Below, piece by piece: positions 39,060 to 50,534 of a stretch of 64,000 bases of DNA. The stretch comes from Mixophyes australis. Taxonomy: Eukaryota > Chordata > Amphibia > Anura > Limnodynastidae. Location: the NCBI GenBank assembly GCA_036250195.1, contig JAVHZZ010000003.1, positions 88,986,418 through 89,050,417 on the forward strand. Direction: 5' to 3'. The notes under the pieces were generated by a model. It was not told where the DNA came from, did no database searches, and saw nothing but the letters and a program-made list of their open reading frames with translations. Numbering within the stretch: the stretch's first letter is position 1; the number at the start of each line of letters is the position of its first letter. The translations under genes were made by a program, and so were the position numbers.

Positions 39060-40540
39060 AGCTGATCATGATCCATATCGATGTCACTAGAGACTGGAGA
39101 GTGACAAGAACACTGCTACCCCTTCTGTTTCTGTGTGAGCAATGGCACTGGAGACTGGAGATTTACAAGAACACTGCTACCCCTTCTGTTTCTGTGTCAG
39201 CAATGGCACAGAGCAATGGCACTAGAGACTGGAGAGTGACAAGAACACTGCCACCCTTTCTGTTTCTGTGTATGTAATGGCACTCAGCAATGGCACTGGA
39301 GACTAGAGAGTGACAAGATCATTGCTACCCCATCCGCTTCTGTGTGAGCAATGGGACTGGAGAGTAACAAGAACACTGCTGCCCCTTCTGTTTCTGTGTG
39401 CAATAGCAGACAGCAATGGCACTGGAGACTGGAGAGTGACAAGAACACTGCTAACCCTTCTGTTTCTGTGTGAGCAATGGCACTGGATACTGGAGAGTGA
39501 CAAGAACACTGCTACCCCTGATTCTGTGTGAGCAATGACACAGAGCAATGGCACTGGAGACTGGAGAGTGATAAGAACACTGCTACCTCTTCTGTTTCTG
39601 TGTGAGCAATGAGACTGGAGACTGACATGAACACTACTGCCCATTCTGTTTCTGTGTGAGCTATGGCAATGGAGAGTGACAAGAACACAGCTACCCCTTC
39701 TGTTTCTGTGTGAGCAATGACACTGGAGAGTGACAAGAACACTGCCACCCTATATATATATATATATATATCTGATACTGCCACCTCTTCTGTTTCTGTG
39801 TGAGCAATGACACTGGAGACTGACATGAACACTGCTACCCCTTCTGCTTCTGGGTGAGCAATGGCACTGAAGTGACAAGAACACTGCTACCCTTGTTTCT
39901 GTGTGAGCAATGGCACAGAGCAATGTCACTGGAGACTGACAAGAACACTGCCATCCCTCATGTTTCTGTGTGAGCAATGACACAGAGCAATGGCACTGGG
40001 GACTGACAATATTACTTGCACCTCTCCTGTTTCTGTGTGAGCAATGGCACAGGGTAATGTCACTGGAGAGCGACAAAAACACTGCCACCACTGTTTCTGT
40101 GTGAGCAATGGCACTGGAGACCTACAAGAACACTGCCACCCCTCATGTTTCTGTGTGAGCAATGGCACAGAACATTGTCACTGGAGACCTACAAGAACAC
40201 TGACATCCCTCCTGTTTCTGTGTGAGCAATGGCACAGAGCAATGTCACTGGAGACTGACAAGATTACTTGCACCCCTCCTGTTTCTGTGTGAGCAATGGC
40301 ACAGGGTAATGTCACTGGAGAACAACAAAAACACTGCCACCACTGTTTCTGTGTGAGCAATGGCACTGGAGAGTGACAAGGACACTGCCACCCCTCCTGT
40401 TTCTGTGTGAGCAATGACACAGAGCAATGGCACTGGAGACTTGCAAGAACACTGCCACCCCTCCTGTTTCTGTGTGAGCAATGACACAGAGCAATGGCAT
40501 CGGAGCCTGCCAAGAACGCTGCTACTCCTTCTGTGTCTGA
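39060..40540. repeat. 61-bp minisatellite, about 23 copies
   Basis: The unit contains GAGTGACAAGAACACTGCTA, CCCCTTCTGTTTCTGTGTGA and GCAATGGCACTGGAGACT. Length varies because some units carry an extra CACAGAGCAATGG. A TA dinucleotide run interrupts it at about 39752-39770. It lies between the transposase pseudogene and a hAT-like terminus, so it belongs to the same element (inference). Confidence 0.9.
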
Positions 40541-40559
40541 GGAATGGTGCCGGATCTCC

Positions 40560-40733
40560 AGTGGAGGTACTTATGGAATCCAAACCCTGCGAGATCTGAT
40601 GGCGCAACAATGATGTTTTGCCTCGATTCGAGTTCTAAGGACACAGGAAAATACCGAGCCGCCTCGGCTTGTTACTTGGATTTGGGATGTTCAGTGGGCT
40701 CGGTTTTTGGAAAACTGAGCCTGAGCATACCTA
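40560..40733 (+). mobile_element. right terminus of a ZBED-type hAT element
   Basis: The segment with GTGGGCTCGGTTTTTGG and the end GAGCCTGAGCATACCTA resembles, in reverse, the left end of the hAT element at 54151 (GGATGAGCGGGCTCGG). With the transposase pseudogene upstream it marks the likely end of that element. The left end and target duplication were not found. Confidence 0.45.
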
Positions 40734-41084
40734 CTACTTACAGGTAGCTATACAGAGAAGCACAGAGTATCTTTGTGGCTGCTTAAATCTAGCACTGAGG
40801 GGCTATGTACTGATCTCAGTAGTTTCTGCTTAGTTCTGCATTACATTAAAATGTTCCTGTATTTCCTGGGTCTCCAGCATTTGTTTGTACATCACACTGT
40901 TCCATATTCAGAACTCTTGGTATCTGTACCATCTTATCTGGTGCAAGACTGTTGCTTCTTTCTGTATTTCCAAAGTTTTTCAGTGAACATTAATATATTA
41001 CTGCATTCCCTCAGGTTTACATAGACTGTTGATTCTACCTGCAATTTTCTACATTGTTCCGTGCGGTGGTAGTCAATATAGCGA

Positions 41085-41475
41085 TGCTCTGAATGCCGAC
41101 ACTTCATACCCCGACACGATGACACCGAAGAGCTCATTGCCGACAGAGTGGTAAGACAGACTGCTTGAAATGGATACATTGAAGAGTCACACTATCATGC
41201 ATGCTGTTGAGGTAGTAATTTAAAGAGGCGCCAGCTGTACAAGGTTCTTTACAAAGCCTTGTACAATCTACACCCTGCGCCTCCCTAAATTACTACCTTA
41301 ACAACATGCATGATAGTGTGGCCCTTCAATGTGAAGGCATCGGAATGTGCTGGGATTTTCAGCGGTCACAATTGCTTTAAGTCTCTGTGTCAATCAGTCT
41401 GTATTACCACTCTGTTGGCAATGAGGTCTTCGGTGTCATCATATCGGAGTATGTAGTGTCGGTGTTTAGAGCGTT
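41085..41475. mobile_element. foldback element, about 390 bp
   Basis: Long inverted arms: ATGACACCGAAGAGCTCATTG on the left answers CAATGAGGTCTTCGGTGTCAT on the right, and CACTATCATGCATGCTGTTG answers CAACATGCATGATAGTGTG. The centre holds another inverted pair around GCCTTGTACA. No gene is present; the superfamily is unknown. Confidence 0.8.
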
Positions 41476-41499
41476 GTTAAATATAGTACCCAGCCTGTT

Positions 41500-44205
41500 A
41501 CGTGAATCATACCAAACACTGAGACTGCTCCTTTTATTGTATTACTGCATTTTTCTGCAGTTTACTGCAATTTGCCTGAAATAAGGCTGCAATAAGCCTT
41601 TATTTCTCAACAATACCTCATATCTCTGCCCTTAAATCCTATAGCTAGTGATAAAGCTGACCCTTTAATGATCAGCAAAGAGGTAGAACCTTTAATAGTT
41701 AACAAGGCAATGTGACATTCCAGAATCAACAATCATTGAAAGCCAAACGCAATACACATCATTTGGATTGGTAACAAATTTAAAAGATTCTCTGTGTTTT
41801 CCACAAAAGCCTTTTGTTACATGCGATAGATTACACTAAGTAGGGATAGTGATACAAATTTTAAGAAGAATCACCCTCCAATTTTTTCAGAGAAAGTTGT
41901 TTCAGAACTCAAGAGCCAAATATAATCTAAAGAACCTTCCCTACTTCTCCAACAATACTGAGCAATCCATTTTCAAGAAGAAGGTAACTTTATCTATGGT
42001 AAGAGTTTTTGAATCCATTCACTAAACAAAATATGAAAAAAGAATGACTTTATACCCATAATGGGATTTTAAATTTGTCAACATTTGATCTTACTTAGGA
42101 TCAACCTTAAGTACTGGCAAAAGAATATAATTTATGTAATAAGTCGTTAGTGGAGATGTGCGTTACCTCAAGGCAAGGCTCCTCCTCCTTTTCCAGTTGC
42201 TTGACTGCTATGAACAACTCTGAGCAGCAGGGCAGGTGGTTGCAGTCCAATCATGTGATCACACTATGGCAAATCTGGCTGCAAGGGGTTTAGTTCCACC
42301 TTACTTGGCTGTCTACACTTTATAATGCAGGCATTTCTATTTCTCAGTGCCTGTCACAGTGCAGTTACCTTAAACCGTGGCTCTGTTTTGCTGCTTGATT
42401 CATGCCTGGTTCTGGTCATGACCTTGCCTGGATACTGACCATTCTCTGGATAGCCACCTTCCCTGACCTTTTGACTGGAACTTGACCTTCTATTTCTGAC
42501 CTGTGCGAGTACCTGAGTTTTTCCTTTTATAGAGTTCTTATATTGTATGGATTGGTGTATCTAATATTTCTATTGCCAACGCCTATCTCAGAATAAGTCT
42601 CTACTACTACATGCACAAGACCTGGAGCGATATGAATACCAATGAGCACTTCCAGCTCTAAGAGAAAGGAGGCTTCTCTGGATGAAGAATATGACTAGTC
42701 CGGCTCTAGAGGTTTATTTGCCCCTTCAAATCCACCAATTTTTTTTTATATATTTGTTGACCTATCCAAATAGTATAAAAAAGGTTCTGTGTGAAAAGAA
42801 CTGATATAAAGATCACTCAGTTGAAACCTCCTTCTACATTATTATAAGGGAACTTATATTGAATTATTTGGAAAAATGATGCAGGAAGTTCTTAGTAAAA
42901 AACATTAATTCATTTTACATTTTTTTTATTTTCGAGTTTAAAAGTGCATGTTTTTCTATGCTCCACAGTAGTGGGTGTGGCCAGGGCTAGTGCAAGGTTT
43001 CTCTGAGCCCTCAGAAAAACTTCAACCTATCACCCCTGCTATGCTCAATACCTTCTTCTCAGCCCATCTTCTCAGTCACATCTTATATTAAGATTTCTTC
43101 TATATGGACCATGCAACTTTCACATTTATTTATAGCTGTCTAGACATTATTCTCTCTTGTGTATATAATACTTCATTACATTCTTTGTACAAATAGGCCA
43201 CTGTGACTTTAGCTTTTACTACTAACACTGTCAAGCCACATCTCTATGCTATCGTGGGGTGTAAGTATGTATAGACTTGTTACTTCTGCATTCTGTAGCA
43301 AATGCTAGTGATGCACAGCTGGACACCTATTGAGCTGTGTCCGACTGAACTTATGCATATAACTGCACCTTTTCCTACTTACATTTGGAGCACTAATGTA
43401 TCTGAGTATTTCAAATGCTTAATGGAAAAAGGAAAGATAACTGTGTGCACATAAATCTAACATACCTTTTAAATAAGTGTAATATGTAAAGTGACCACTT
43501 GATGGCAGTGGTGTGTGGAATATATTTTTGGTCATTTTAATATGTGAAAAATAAATGTAGCTTCATACAGTAAGGCTCAAACTTGGTCCCTTAAGAGCTA
43601 CCAATATTTCATGTTTTCAGGAATTCTTTAATCATGTACAGGTGATTAATATATTTTCCTGGATCAGTAATTATCCCACCTGCAGACTGTCTACACAGAA
43701 AGCCTGATAACATGACTGGGTTTGAGCACCTCTGCAGTAAGGGTTATTTATAAAAGTGCAAAACATGTTCCTCCTACACACATTTTCCACAAACGTTGCA
43801 CTACCAAAGTTTATAGCTAATGCCCGATATCCATTCCTTGTAGTTTGTCTGTTTTTTCATGCCTGTGCCCCTTATCTTTTCTCTCTCCTTGTCATCCAGA
43901 CTTTGAACACTCATAGCATATAGGACAAATAGATGCACTAAACTGTAGTGACTGGACAGACAGCGTTGTTTCAATTTGCAGGCTATTTTGTACAGACGTT
44001 TTATTTACCTTTATTTTCCAAACTTGTGATAACAGAACAGTAGAAATTAACAAACACAATAAGAAAACATTATAGACAAATACAATATTAGCTGCAAATA
44101 AGAAGCATGATTATAAAATCAAGGAGGTCATATGAGCCCACATGTCTAAAACTTTAAAAAAGTGTCAAAGCGAATTCTATTCCTATAAATAATTTCATTC
44201 ATGAA
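41500..44205. other. no gene recognised
   Basis: AT-rich sequence without a recognisable exon. The stretch 42150-42720 is more GC-rich, with repeated CCTTGCCTGGATACTGACC-like words, and may be an old LTR, but no partner or ends were found. Confidence 0.35.
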
Positions 44206-44210
44206 CTTAC

Positions 44211-44740
44211 GGGTCTATTTATCAAATAGGGAAAAGCCTTAAATCACATTTTCACCCGATTTAAGGTTTCTCACTGTTTATGAAGCCCTGCCTCTGAATG
44301 ATAGCGTCTGCTGTTGCCAGATCTGTCCGGTAAACCTGCCCCATGCAAAGAATGCCTATTTATCAGGGACAGCAGCTGTACAAGTACTGGCGCTGTTCTC
44401 CTATAGCTATCTCTATCTCAGGATGGCAATAGCAATTTCAGTACACAAGAAAACATGCACTATTAGTTGTTGGCTCTTACTTTCTTTTAAAATAAAGCTA
44501 ATTTATTTTCTAATTTTGCTTTAAAACTTTATTATACATATACATTTTTTTTCCCCGCAACTGGAACTGGAATCCCAAGTCCTCTAACCGCTGCTGGCCA
44601 GTGCGCCAGGATCTGAGCGTCACTCAGATGTCAGAGTGACGTTTTAATAATAAAATTGTGCGGACAATCGTTTTGTATTGCTGAAGATAAGTAGCAAGGG
44701 GATATCATCATTTTAGCATGGTCTTGATAAATAACCCCCT
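44211..44740. mobile_element. MITE with GGGTCTATTTATC ends
   Basis: The left end GGGTCTATTTATCAA and the right end TTGATAAATAACCCCC are inverted. Subterminal ACCCGATTTAAGG and related pieces give further symmetry. A related element is at 62553. The target duplication is unclear. Confidence 0.6.
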
Positions 44741-44759
44741 TTATAACTACTAAAAACCT

Positions 44760-45685
44760 TTTGCATTGAGTAAGCACTTTATGGTCTAACTGTCTCCCAT
44801 ATTATTTAGCATTATTAGAAATGATTGAATACATTCTAGTATTTACCCCATTGAACCTTAAATGAATGCTATACTACAACCACAATAATATTCAACTAGT
44901 GTAGTTTAGTAACATTAGCTTGTTACATTGGGAACCATATGCTTTACCAGTCTATAACCAGCTGTAGAATATTATGACTAACATTTCTGTGGGGACTGCT
45001 TGTTTTTATAATCCAGGGTATACTTTGAACTGCAATTAAAGGCATGTTAATATAAGGCAACAGCTGGAGTCCTCTCTCCTACCTATTCAATTTACTCTGA
45101 GTAAAGTGCTTCAGCTTAGTGTAAACATTTGCTCCCCCCATGAGTAAAGGCTACAGCTCACACTACACGTAGACACTCTACTTGACAAATCTGCAAATCT
45201 GTAAAAGGATACCTGTTTAATCTCACACAGGGGTCTATTTATCCCTCTGTTAAGAATATTTTTTTATCACTGCTTGTAGCAGTGGCAGAAAATCTTCTAT
45301 TGGGGCAGCTGAGTATATTTTTTTCTTGACCTGACCCCTGACTAACGCCATCCTGATATGGCATTAGCAGCTAGAGGATACAGACAGTTCTTGTACTACA
45401 GCTGTCCTTGTTATGATGTGTGATATAGAAGGGTCACAATGTGATACAGAATGGGCACAGTGTGATACAGAAGGGGCATAGTGTGATGGAAGGCACAGAG
45501 TAATGGTGAAGGGGCACAGTGTGATGGTGAAGGGGCACAGTACGATGAAGGAGGGAATAATACATTACACACATATAATGTAACGTAAGAAAGTTTTGTT
45601 ATGGGAAGGGGAATTGTTCATAGTTTTTATGTTAAATATTTATATTTGTTAAACTTGAAATGTGATGCAAACAAAAACAAAAAGA
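44760..45685. other. no gene; short degenerate repeat
   Basis: About 45415-45550 contains a degenerate repeat of GAAGGGGCACAGTGTGATGG. At 45231 GGGGTCTATTTAT resembles a MITE end without a partner. Nothing else was recognised. Confidence 0.45.
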
Positions 45686-45689
45686 TAAA

Positions 45690-46995
45690 TGAAATATACT
45701 TAAATTTTCAGATCTTTTTGTCCCTCCGTCAGGTATTATTCAGATAGAATACATATACAAATTTAAAAAAACACAATAGTGTGATATTGCTATAAATAGT
45801 TTCTTAAAATCCAGATTTTATTAGGAAGAATAGTACACTCAAAAATAAAATTTTCCAACCAAAGTGCTCCCTTCATGTGATCAAAAAGAAATGTCCTTTA
45901 AGAGTAGGTGATCTTGGTGAAAATATTTTACAGACTTGCTGCCCCCTAGTGTCAAGACATACTATACATTTTATTATATAGGCACTTCTATATAGGACTT
46001 TGTTTTCTTAAAACTTTTTTTCTGAAGGTCAGATCCCTCTTTTATGTCTTACCATAAAGAATATATGCAGGATTTAAAAACAAAATAAACAACATTTAGC
46101 GTAGTACAATTTAAATAATCCTCATATAATCTTTATTCACATAATTATTGAATTCACATGATGTTAAACAATAAAACATATAAAATTGATGTATGCAGAT
46201 ACTCCTACCGAAATAGGTGGGAAAAAAAGAGCAGTGTATGATAGATCTTTCCAAAATAGCCCCAGGGTGGTGCATACACTGAAGATGTTTTCAAATCTTG
46301 ATGGTTCAGATTACCAGAAAGGATTTCTGTGAAGAGTCCAAAGAAGTATAAAATATAGCTCTCAGCTATATTACTCCAACATGTTTCGACTAGTAGTAGA
46401 CTTTATCAAGGTGAATAAAGACTGATTGATCATGATCCTATTTATAGTGTCCTTGTCCAATCACAGGAGATGTCAGAACTTCTGTTAATTAGCATGATCA
46501 TATAGACCACAAAAACTGTTTGTTTAAATAGAAAAGTCCCCACAAGACAGTGATCTTCTAAAAACATTACAGTAATACATACAATAAAAAATACTGCTTT
46601 AAAACTGACCACGCCGAAACTGGAAATGCATCGGGTCCTCTTGGAAGGCATAATGGAATGCACACTGCCTTTCAGTTTGTGCAATCCCAGCATAACAGGC
46701 ACACTTCCTAATTTGCAGTCCAAGCCTCATTTCAATAACCAAGACAGTTCAGAAGAACTCATATGATATATAAAGGGAACAATTCTTGTATATGGAACAT
46801 ACAGCGCAGTCCATACACATATTATAATAATATAATTAACTCTTAAAATCCATACTAAGATTGTTCTTCTATATCCCAATTTAAAAACATTAAAAATATA
46901 ACATATTATAACCAAAGAACTTATACATTCATTATAACAATATCAGTACAAAAATGCATAATACAGCTTCAGGAGAAGAAATAGATGATGTTGTT
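45690..46995 (-). repeat. left terminal inverted repeat of the Penelope-like element
   Basis: Shares with the reverse complement of 50535-51628 the words TATACTTAAATTT, AAAGTGCTCCCTTC, GAAGTATAAAATATAGCTC and CCTATTTATAGTGT. The arm is somewhat longer than its partner because of indels. Confidence 0.8.
46378..46416 (-). other. 39-bp hammerhead-like block, left copy
   Basis: The block begins AACATGTTTCGACTAG and ends TCAAGGTGAAT. On the minus strand TTGATAA and CGAAAC stand where a hammerhead core has CUGANGA and GAAA. It is in the same orientation as 51111-51149, although the flanks of the two are inverted. Confidence 0.55.
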
Positions 46996-47152
46996 CTTTT
47001 TTCTTCTTTTTCGTTATTTGTCTTCTTAGGGTTAATTATTCTTCTTTATTCAAAGAACCTCAAAGATCAAAATGTATGAACAGTATCAATATTTCACAAC
47101 ATGTTTTCATACAGTTAACAAACCAGAAACCTTTTTAATTCAATATCTTTGT

Positions 47153-47512
47153 TTAAACCTCTAGGGATGAGACAATCCAATTTAAAAATCCAGGACATTT
47201 TTGTCCTTGCTGGTTTTCTATATCTCCATATTTCCCATTACGTTGGCCTGAACCTATCCCTATGAAGTGAACAAGATCTGTTACAGAGCAATTGTGCTTA
47301 TCTTTAAAATGTGCAGATACTAAATGTGCTCTATTTCTTTTTTTAGTATTCCCTATATGCTCACCAATGCATATTTTAAGTGTTCTGGATGTCTTTCCCA
47401 CATACACCAGACCACATTTGCATTTCAGCAAATAACTTATGTTTTTAGAATAACATGTTTCACGAACATCCCAGCCTGTCTCAGATACAGCAATCTGAAC
47501 AGCTGGTCATGA
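47153..47512 (-). pseudogene. GIY-YIG endonuclease domain of the Penelope-like element
   Basis: The minus-strand ORF has KCKCGLVYVGKTSRTLKICI followed by GEHIGNTKKR and HFKDKHNC. GLVYVGKT is the GIY-YIG-type core, and the leading CxC and the later H/C residues are as in Penelope-like elements. In these elements it nicks target DNA. The usual Arg in the RIxEH motif appears as Cys (CIGEH), suggesting inactivity. Confidence 0.82.
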
Positions 47513-47514
47513 CT

Positions 47515-48195
47515 GGTGTTACCTTAGTTAATTAACAATGAATACACCTTTTCTGCCACCACAAATAATTTATTATTATTACTTACATTCACCAGAACCA
47601 CTTATTAATGTTTCACACTTAAATCACATACACATGTAGCATGAGCCTCCCCGGGCTTCGTAAATTCCCAAAGAATCACAGAGAACACACTAGATTACAT
47701 TTATTTAATCTGAAAAATGTTTCCAAGGCTTATTTACAAAAATTAAGACATACAATATATTGCACAAATGAGTTTCAGAAAATAAAATAGGAAATAAAAA
47801 CTACTTACAAGTCCAGGAATTAGCGTGTGAGGAGTACACATTGAGAAGGATGGCACATCCCAGTCATGATAGACCTCCTCAAAGAAATGAACACTGTACT
47901 ACTGATACAAGGGATTTTTAAACCATTTCTTGTTGGCTCTTCACCCCCCACCTTAGTAATTTTATTTTCACCTAACTTGGATAGATCCTAAGATGGATGC
48001 CCAAAATGACACACGGCTTTCGAAGTAAATTATGGATGTCCTGAGACCTGGCATTTCACAAGACCTGAGTTCTCACCTCTGCTCATTTGGCCTGGCTAGG
48101 TCTAACTCCTCTGCATATACAAACTACTTATAGATTTTATCTGTTTCTGGGCTTGGCTACTTTCACAAGACCATTGACACTTGAATAGGTCAGAC
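47515..48195. mobile_element. unclassified insert in the Penelope-like element
   Basis: Penelope coding similarity stops near 47512 and resumes near 48200. The piece between has CTGCCACCACAAAT, similar to a tRNA-Leu-type primer site read on the minus strand, so it may be part of an LTR element. GGTCA occurs at both junctions but the limits are not certain. Confidence 0.4.
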
Positions 48196-48199
48196 TCAG

Positions 48200-48836
48200 G
48201 TTAGTGAAGAAAATACACTTTGAAAGGTTACATAAAATATTCACAGTGTTATACATAAATCCAACAGAAAATAATAATCAGTCATTAGATATACTACATT
48301 TTATCACAACATGTAATAAAATTGTTGATTCTATAAGTTTGGTTTTTAACTGTAAATTTCAAAATGTTATTGTTCTTGCTTTTGATTGTCTTACAGGCCA
48401 CACACATTCCACATTTATAAAAAAAACTTTATTTTTTACTTGGCCACAGGATATAGTGTCTGGGAGTGTATGTTTCATCAACTTATTCTTAAGATTAATT
48501 GCTCTTTTGTATATAAAATTAGGTTCTTCAAGAAGAAATTGGTATAAAACATCATCATTATGTAAAACATATCAATACTTGCATATAGTCCTTTATATGT
48601 GTTTGTATAGAGAGCTATATCTTGTAATAAAAACTGTATCATACTTTTTGTGATGTTTTTGTTCTTTATTTTTCGCGGGAACAAGAGATCTTGTCTATTA
48701 AAACTCATAACTTTTTATTTTTTCTTATTTAGATGTTCCTTATTGTACCCTTTAGTCTTAAAGTTTTGTTCGATTTCCTCCATATGGTCTATTAATACTC
48801 CCTGTTCCGTATACCATTTTTTTAATTAGAGGAACT
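48200..48836 (-). pseudogene. Penelope-like element, segment between reverse transcriptase and endonuclease
   Basis: On the minus strand, in shifting frames, HMEEIEQNFKTKGYNKEHL, SFNRQDLLFPRK and PNFIYKRAINLKNKL are seen. These match the helical thumb and linker region of Penelope-like proteins. Stops separate them. Confidence 0.65.
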
Positions 48837-48841
48837 GGCTA

Positions 48842-49550
48842 TGTAACGGATTTACTGGATTCACTACTAATCTTGATTAACGCTGGCTTACCTGAGGTCT
48901 AATAATCTCCCCGGTATTCACCAAGAACCGCCGCAAGGCAGGATGGGCTTTGCTGCCAGGAGTCGCAGGTCACGGTCCTCAGGTTTGCCCCAAGATGTAG
49001 TACAGTGGAGTAAGAGCAAGATGAGAGTAATCGGACAGGCCGGGTCGGTACACCGGCAGGCAATGCAGACAGAATCAGGAAGCAGTCTCAGAGTCAATCA
49101 AATCGGGTCGGTACACGGGTCACCAGAACAGAAGCGAGGTCAGCTAGCCGGGTCGGTACACAGGAAGGCAGATAAACATATAGAGGAAGGAGCGTGAGAC
49201 AATCCAGGTCAGGAGCACAGGCAATAAGGAAGGTCAACAAGCCAGGTCGGTACACGGAGGACAACGTAATCCAGAAGAGTGAACAAGCCGGGTCGGTACA
49301 CTGGGAGTCAACACACAGGAAGCAGGTACAAGGGAGGACACAGGAATCAGGAGCCAGGAACTGGTAAGTTGCTCTGACACTCTACAAGTGTCAGAGTTAT
49401 GTATTTATGCACTGTCCCATTTGAATTCCCCGCCCTGGTAGCGATCACGTGACCACCCTAGGTAGCGGTCACGCGACCGACGAACCCGGAAGTGCGGCTT
49501 CCGGGTCCAAACGAGCGGCGGGGGAACGTGGAAGTGGAAGTATCGTAACA
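48842..49550 (-). mobile_element. solo LTR, 709 bp, inserted in the Penelope-like element
   Basis: The plus strand begins TGTAACGGATTTACTGG and ends GTGGAAGTATCGTAACA. GGCTA flanks both sides (48837-48841, 49551-49555), a perfect 5-bp duplication. The word GGGTCGGTACAC recurs about six times. On the minus strand a TGCATAAATAC could be the TATA box, so minus orientation is favoured. It is unrelated to the chromovirus LTR. Confidence 0.85.
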
Positions 49551-49555
49551 GGCTA

Positions 49556-50530
49556 TTAGGTACCTGATTGAGCCAGGGTTTGAGATGCTCACTGTTTCTT
49601 AAAATGTAGGTGTCAATATCTGTTGGATTTTATAACATTTTGATTGGATCTTTCCATTTTCAATATACATCTCAAGATCTAAAAAAATTACAGATGTCTG
49701 ACTAATATTAAATGAAAAAACAATATTCTAATCATTCTTACTGAGATATGAACAGAATTGTCCTAGAGAATCTTCCTCACCACTCCAAATAAAAAAGACA
49801 TAATTGAAGTATCTAAACCAGGATACCAGGCTTGCCCCGAATTTACTGGAATCACCTAAGAATAGGCGCTCCCAGTATTCCGTAAGAAGGTTTGCATATC
49901 TCGGAGCAAACCTGGTACCCATGGCTGAAACTGTCTTCTAAATGTAGTATTCTTCCTTAAAATAGAAGTAATTGTTTGATAACATGAATGTTATACCTTC
50001 CATAAAAAAATATTAAGCTTATCACTATAATTTGCAGTATTTAAAAAAGATTAGACAGATTTACATTGGTGTACTATGATACAATAAAGGGATTTAACAT
50101 CCGCTGTAACTAGTAAACAATTTTCTTACCATGATATCCCATCTCATTTTTTCAAGATCTCTCCTGTGTCTTTTAAATAGGAAGAATTTTTAATAACTAT
50201 TTGTTGAAGTTGTTAATGTATAAATAATGATAGGTTTGTGGAAACACAATTGAGTCCCAATATTATTGGATGTCCTGGTGGATCTATGAAGCTTATGTGT
50301 ATTTTTGAAGAATATACATATGAGGTGTAATAGGTTTATACCAGATTGCAAATGGGTCTGGTATAAACATTGGAGATAACTTTAGACCCTTTGAAAGTAA
50401 TGATGAGTCATTCTCACTCAGTGGTCTAGAACTTAAATTAAAAATCCTAGTATCGGTTTCATCACTAGTTTTAATCCCAGTGATTTTTTTCCTTATGGAT
50501 CATTTTATTCTTTTTTACTCTCTGAAAAAA
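49556..50530 (-). pseudogene. Penelope-like reverse transcriptase, degenerate
   Basis: The minus strand carries, in order, FNLSSRPLSENDSSLLSKGL (N-terminal signature), LLVTADVKSLYCII (motif A region), MGTRFAPRYANLLTEYWERL (motif B region), FNYVFFIWSGEE (motif C region) and FLDLEIYIENGKI. The two catalytic Asp expected in motif C are replaced (NYV), so the enzyme would be dead. Frame shifts and stops separate the motifs. Confidence 0.82.
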
Positions 50531-50534
50531 AAGA

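Noticed and set aside
39303..40610. His/Cys-rich minus-strand ORFs with C-H-C-S-H-R-N-R motifs resembling zinc fingers
   Set aside because: They come from the 61-bp minisatellite; the spacing does not fit a finger, and frames change with each length variant.
42150..42720. Possible LTR or gene fragment with TGACC-rich words
   Set aside because: No matching partner, ends, duplication or reading frame could be found.
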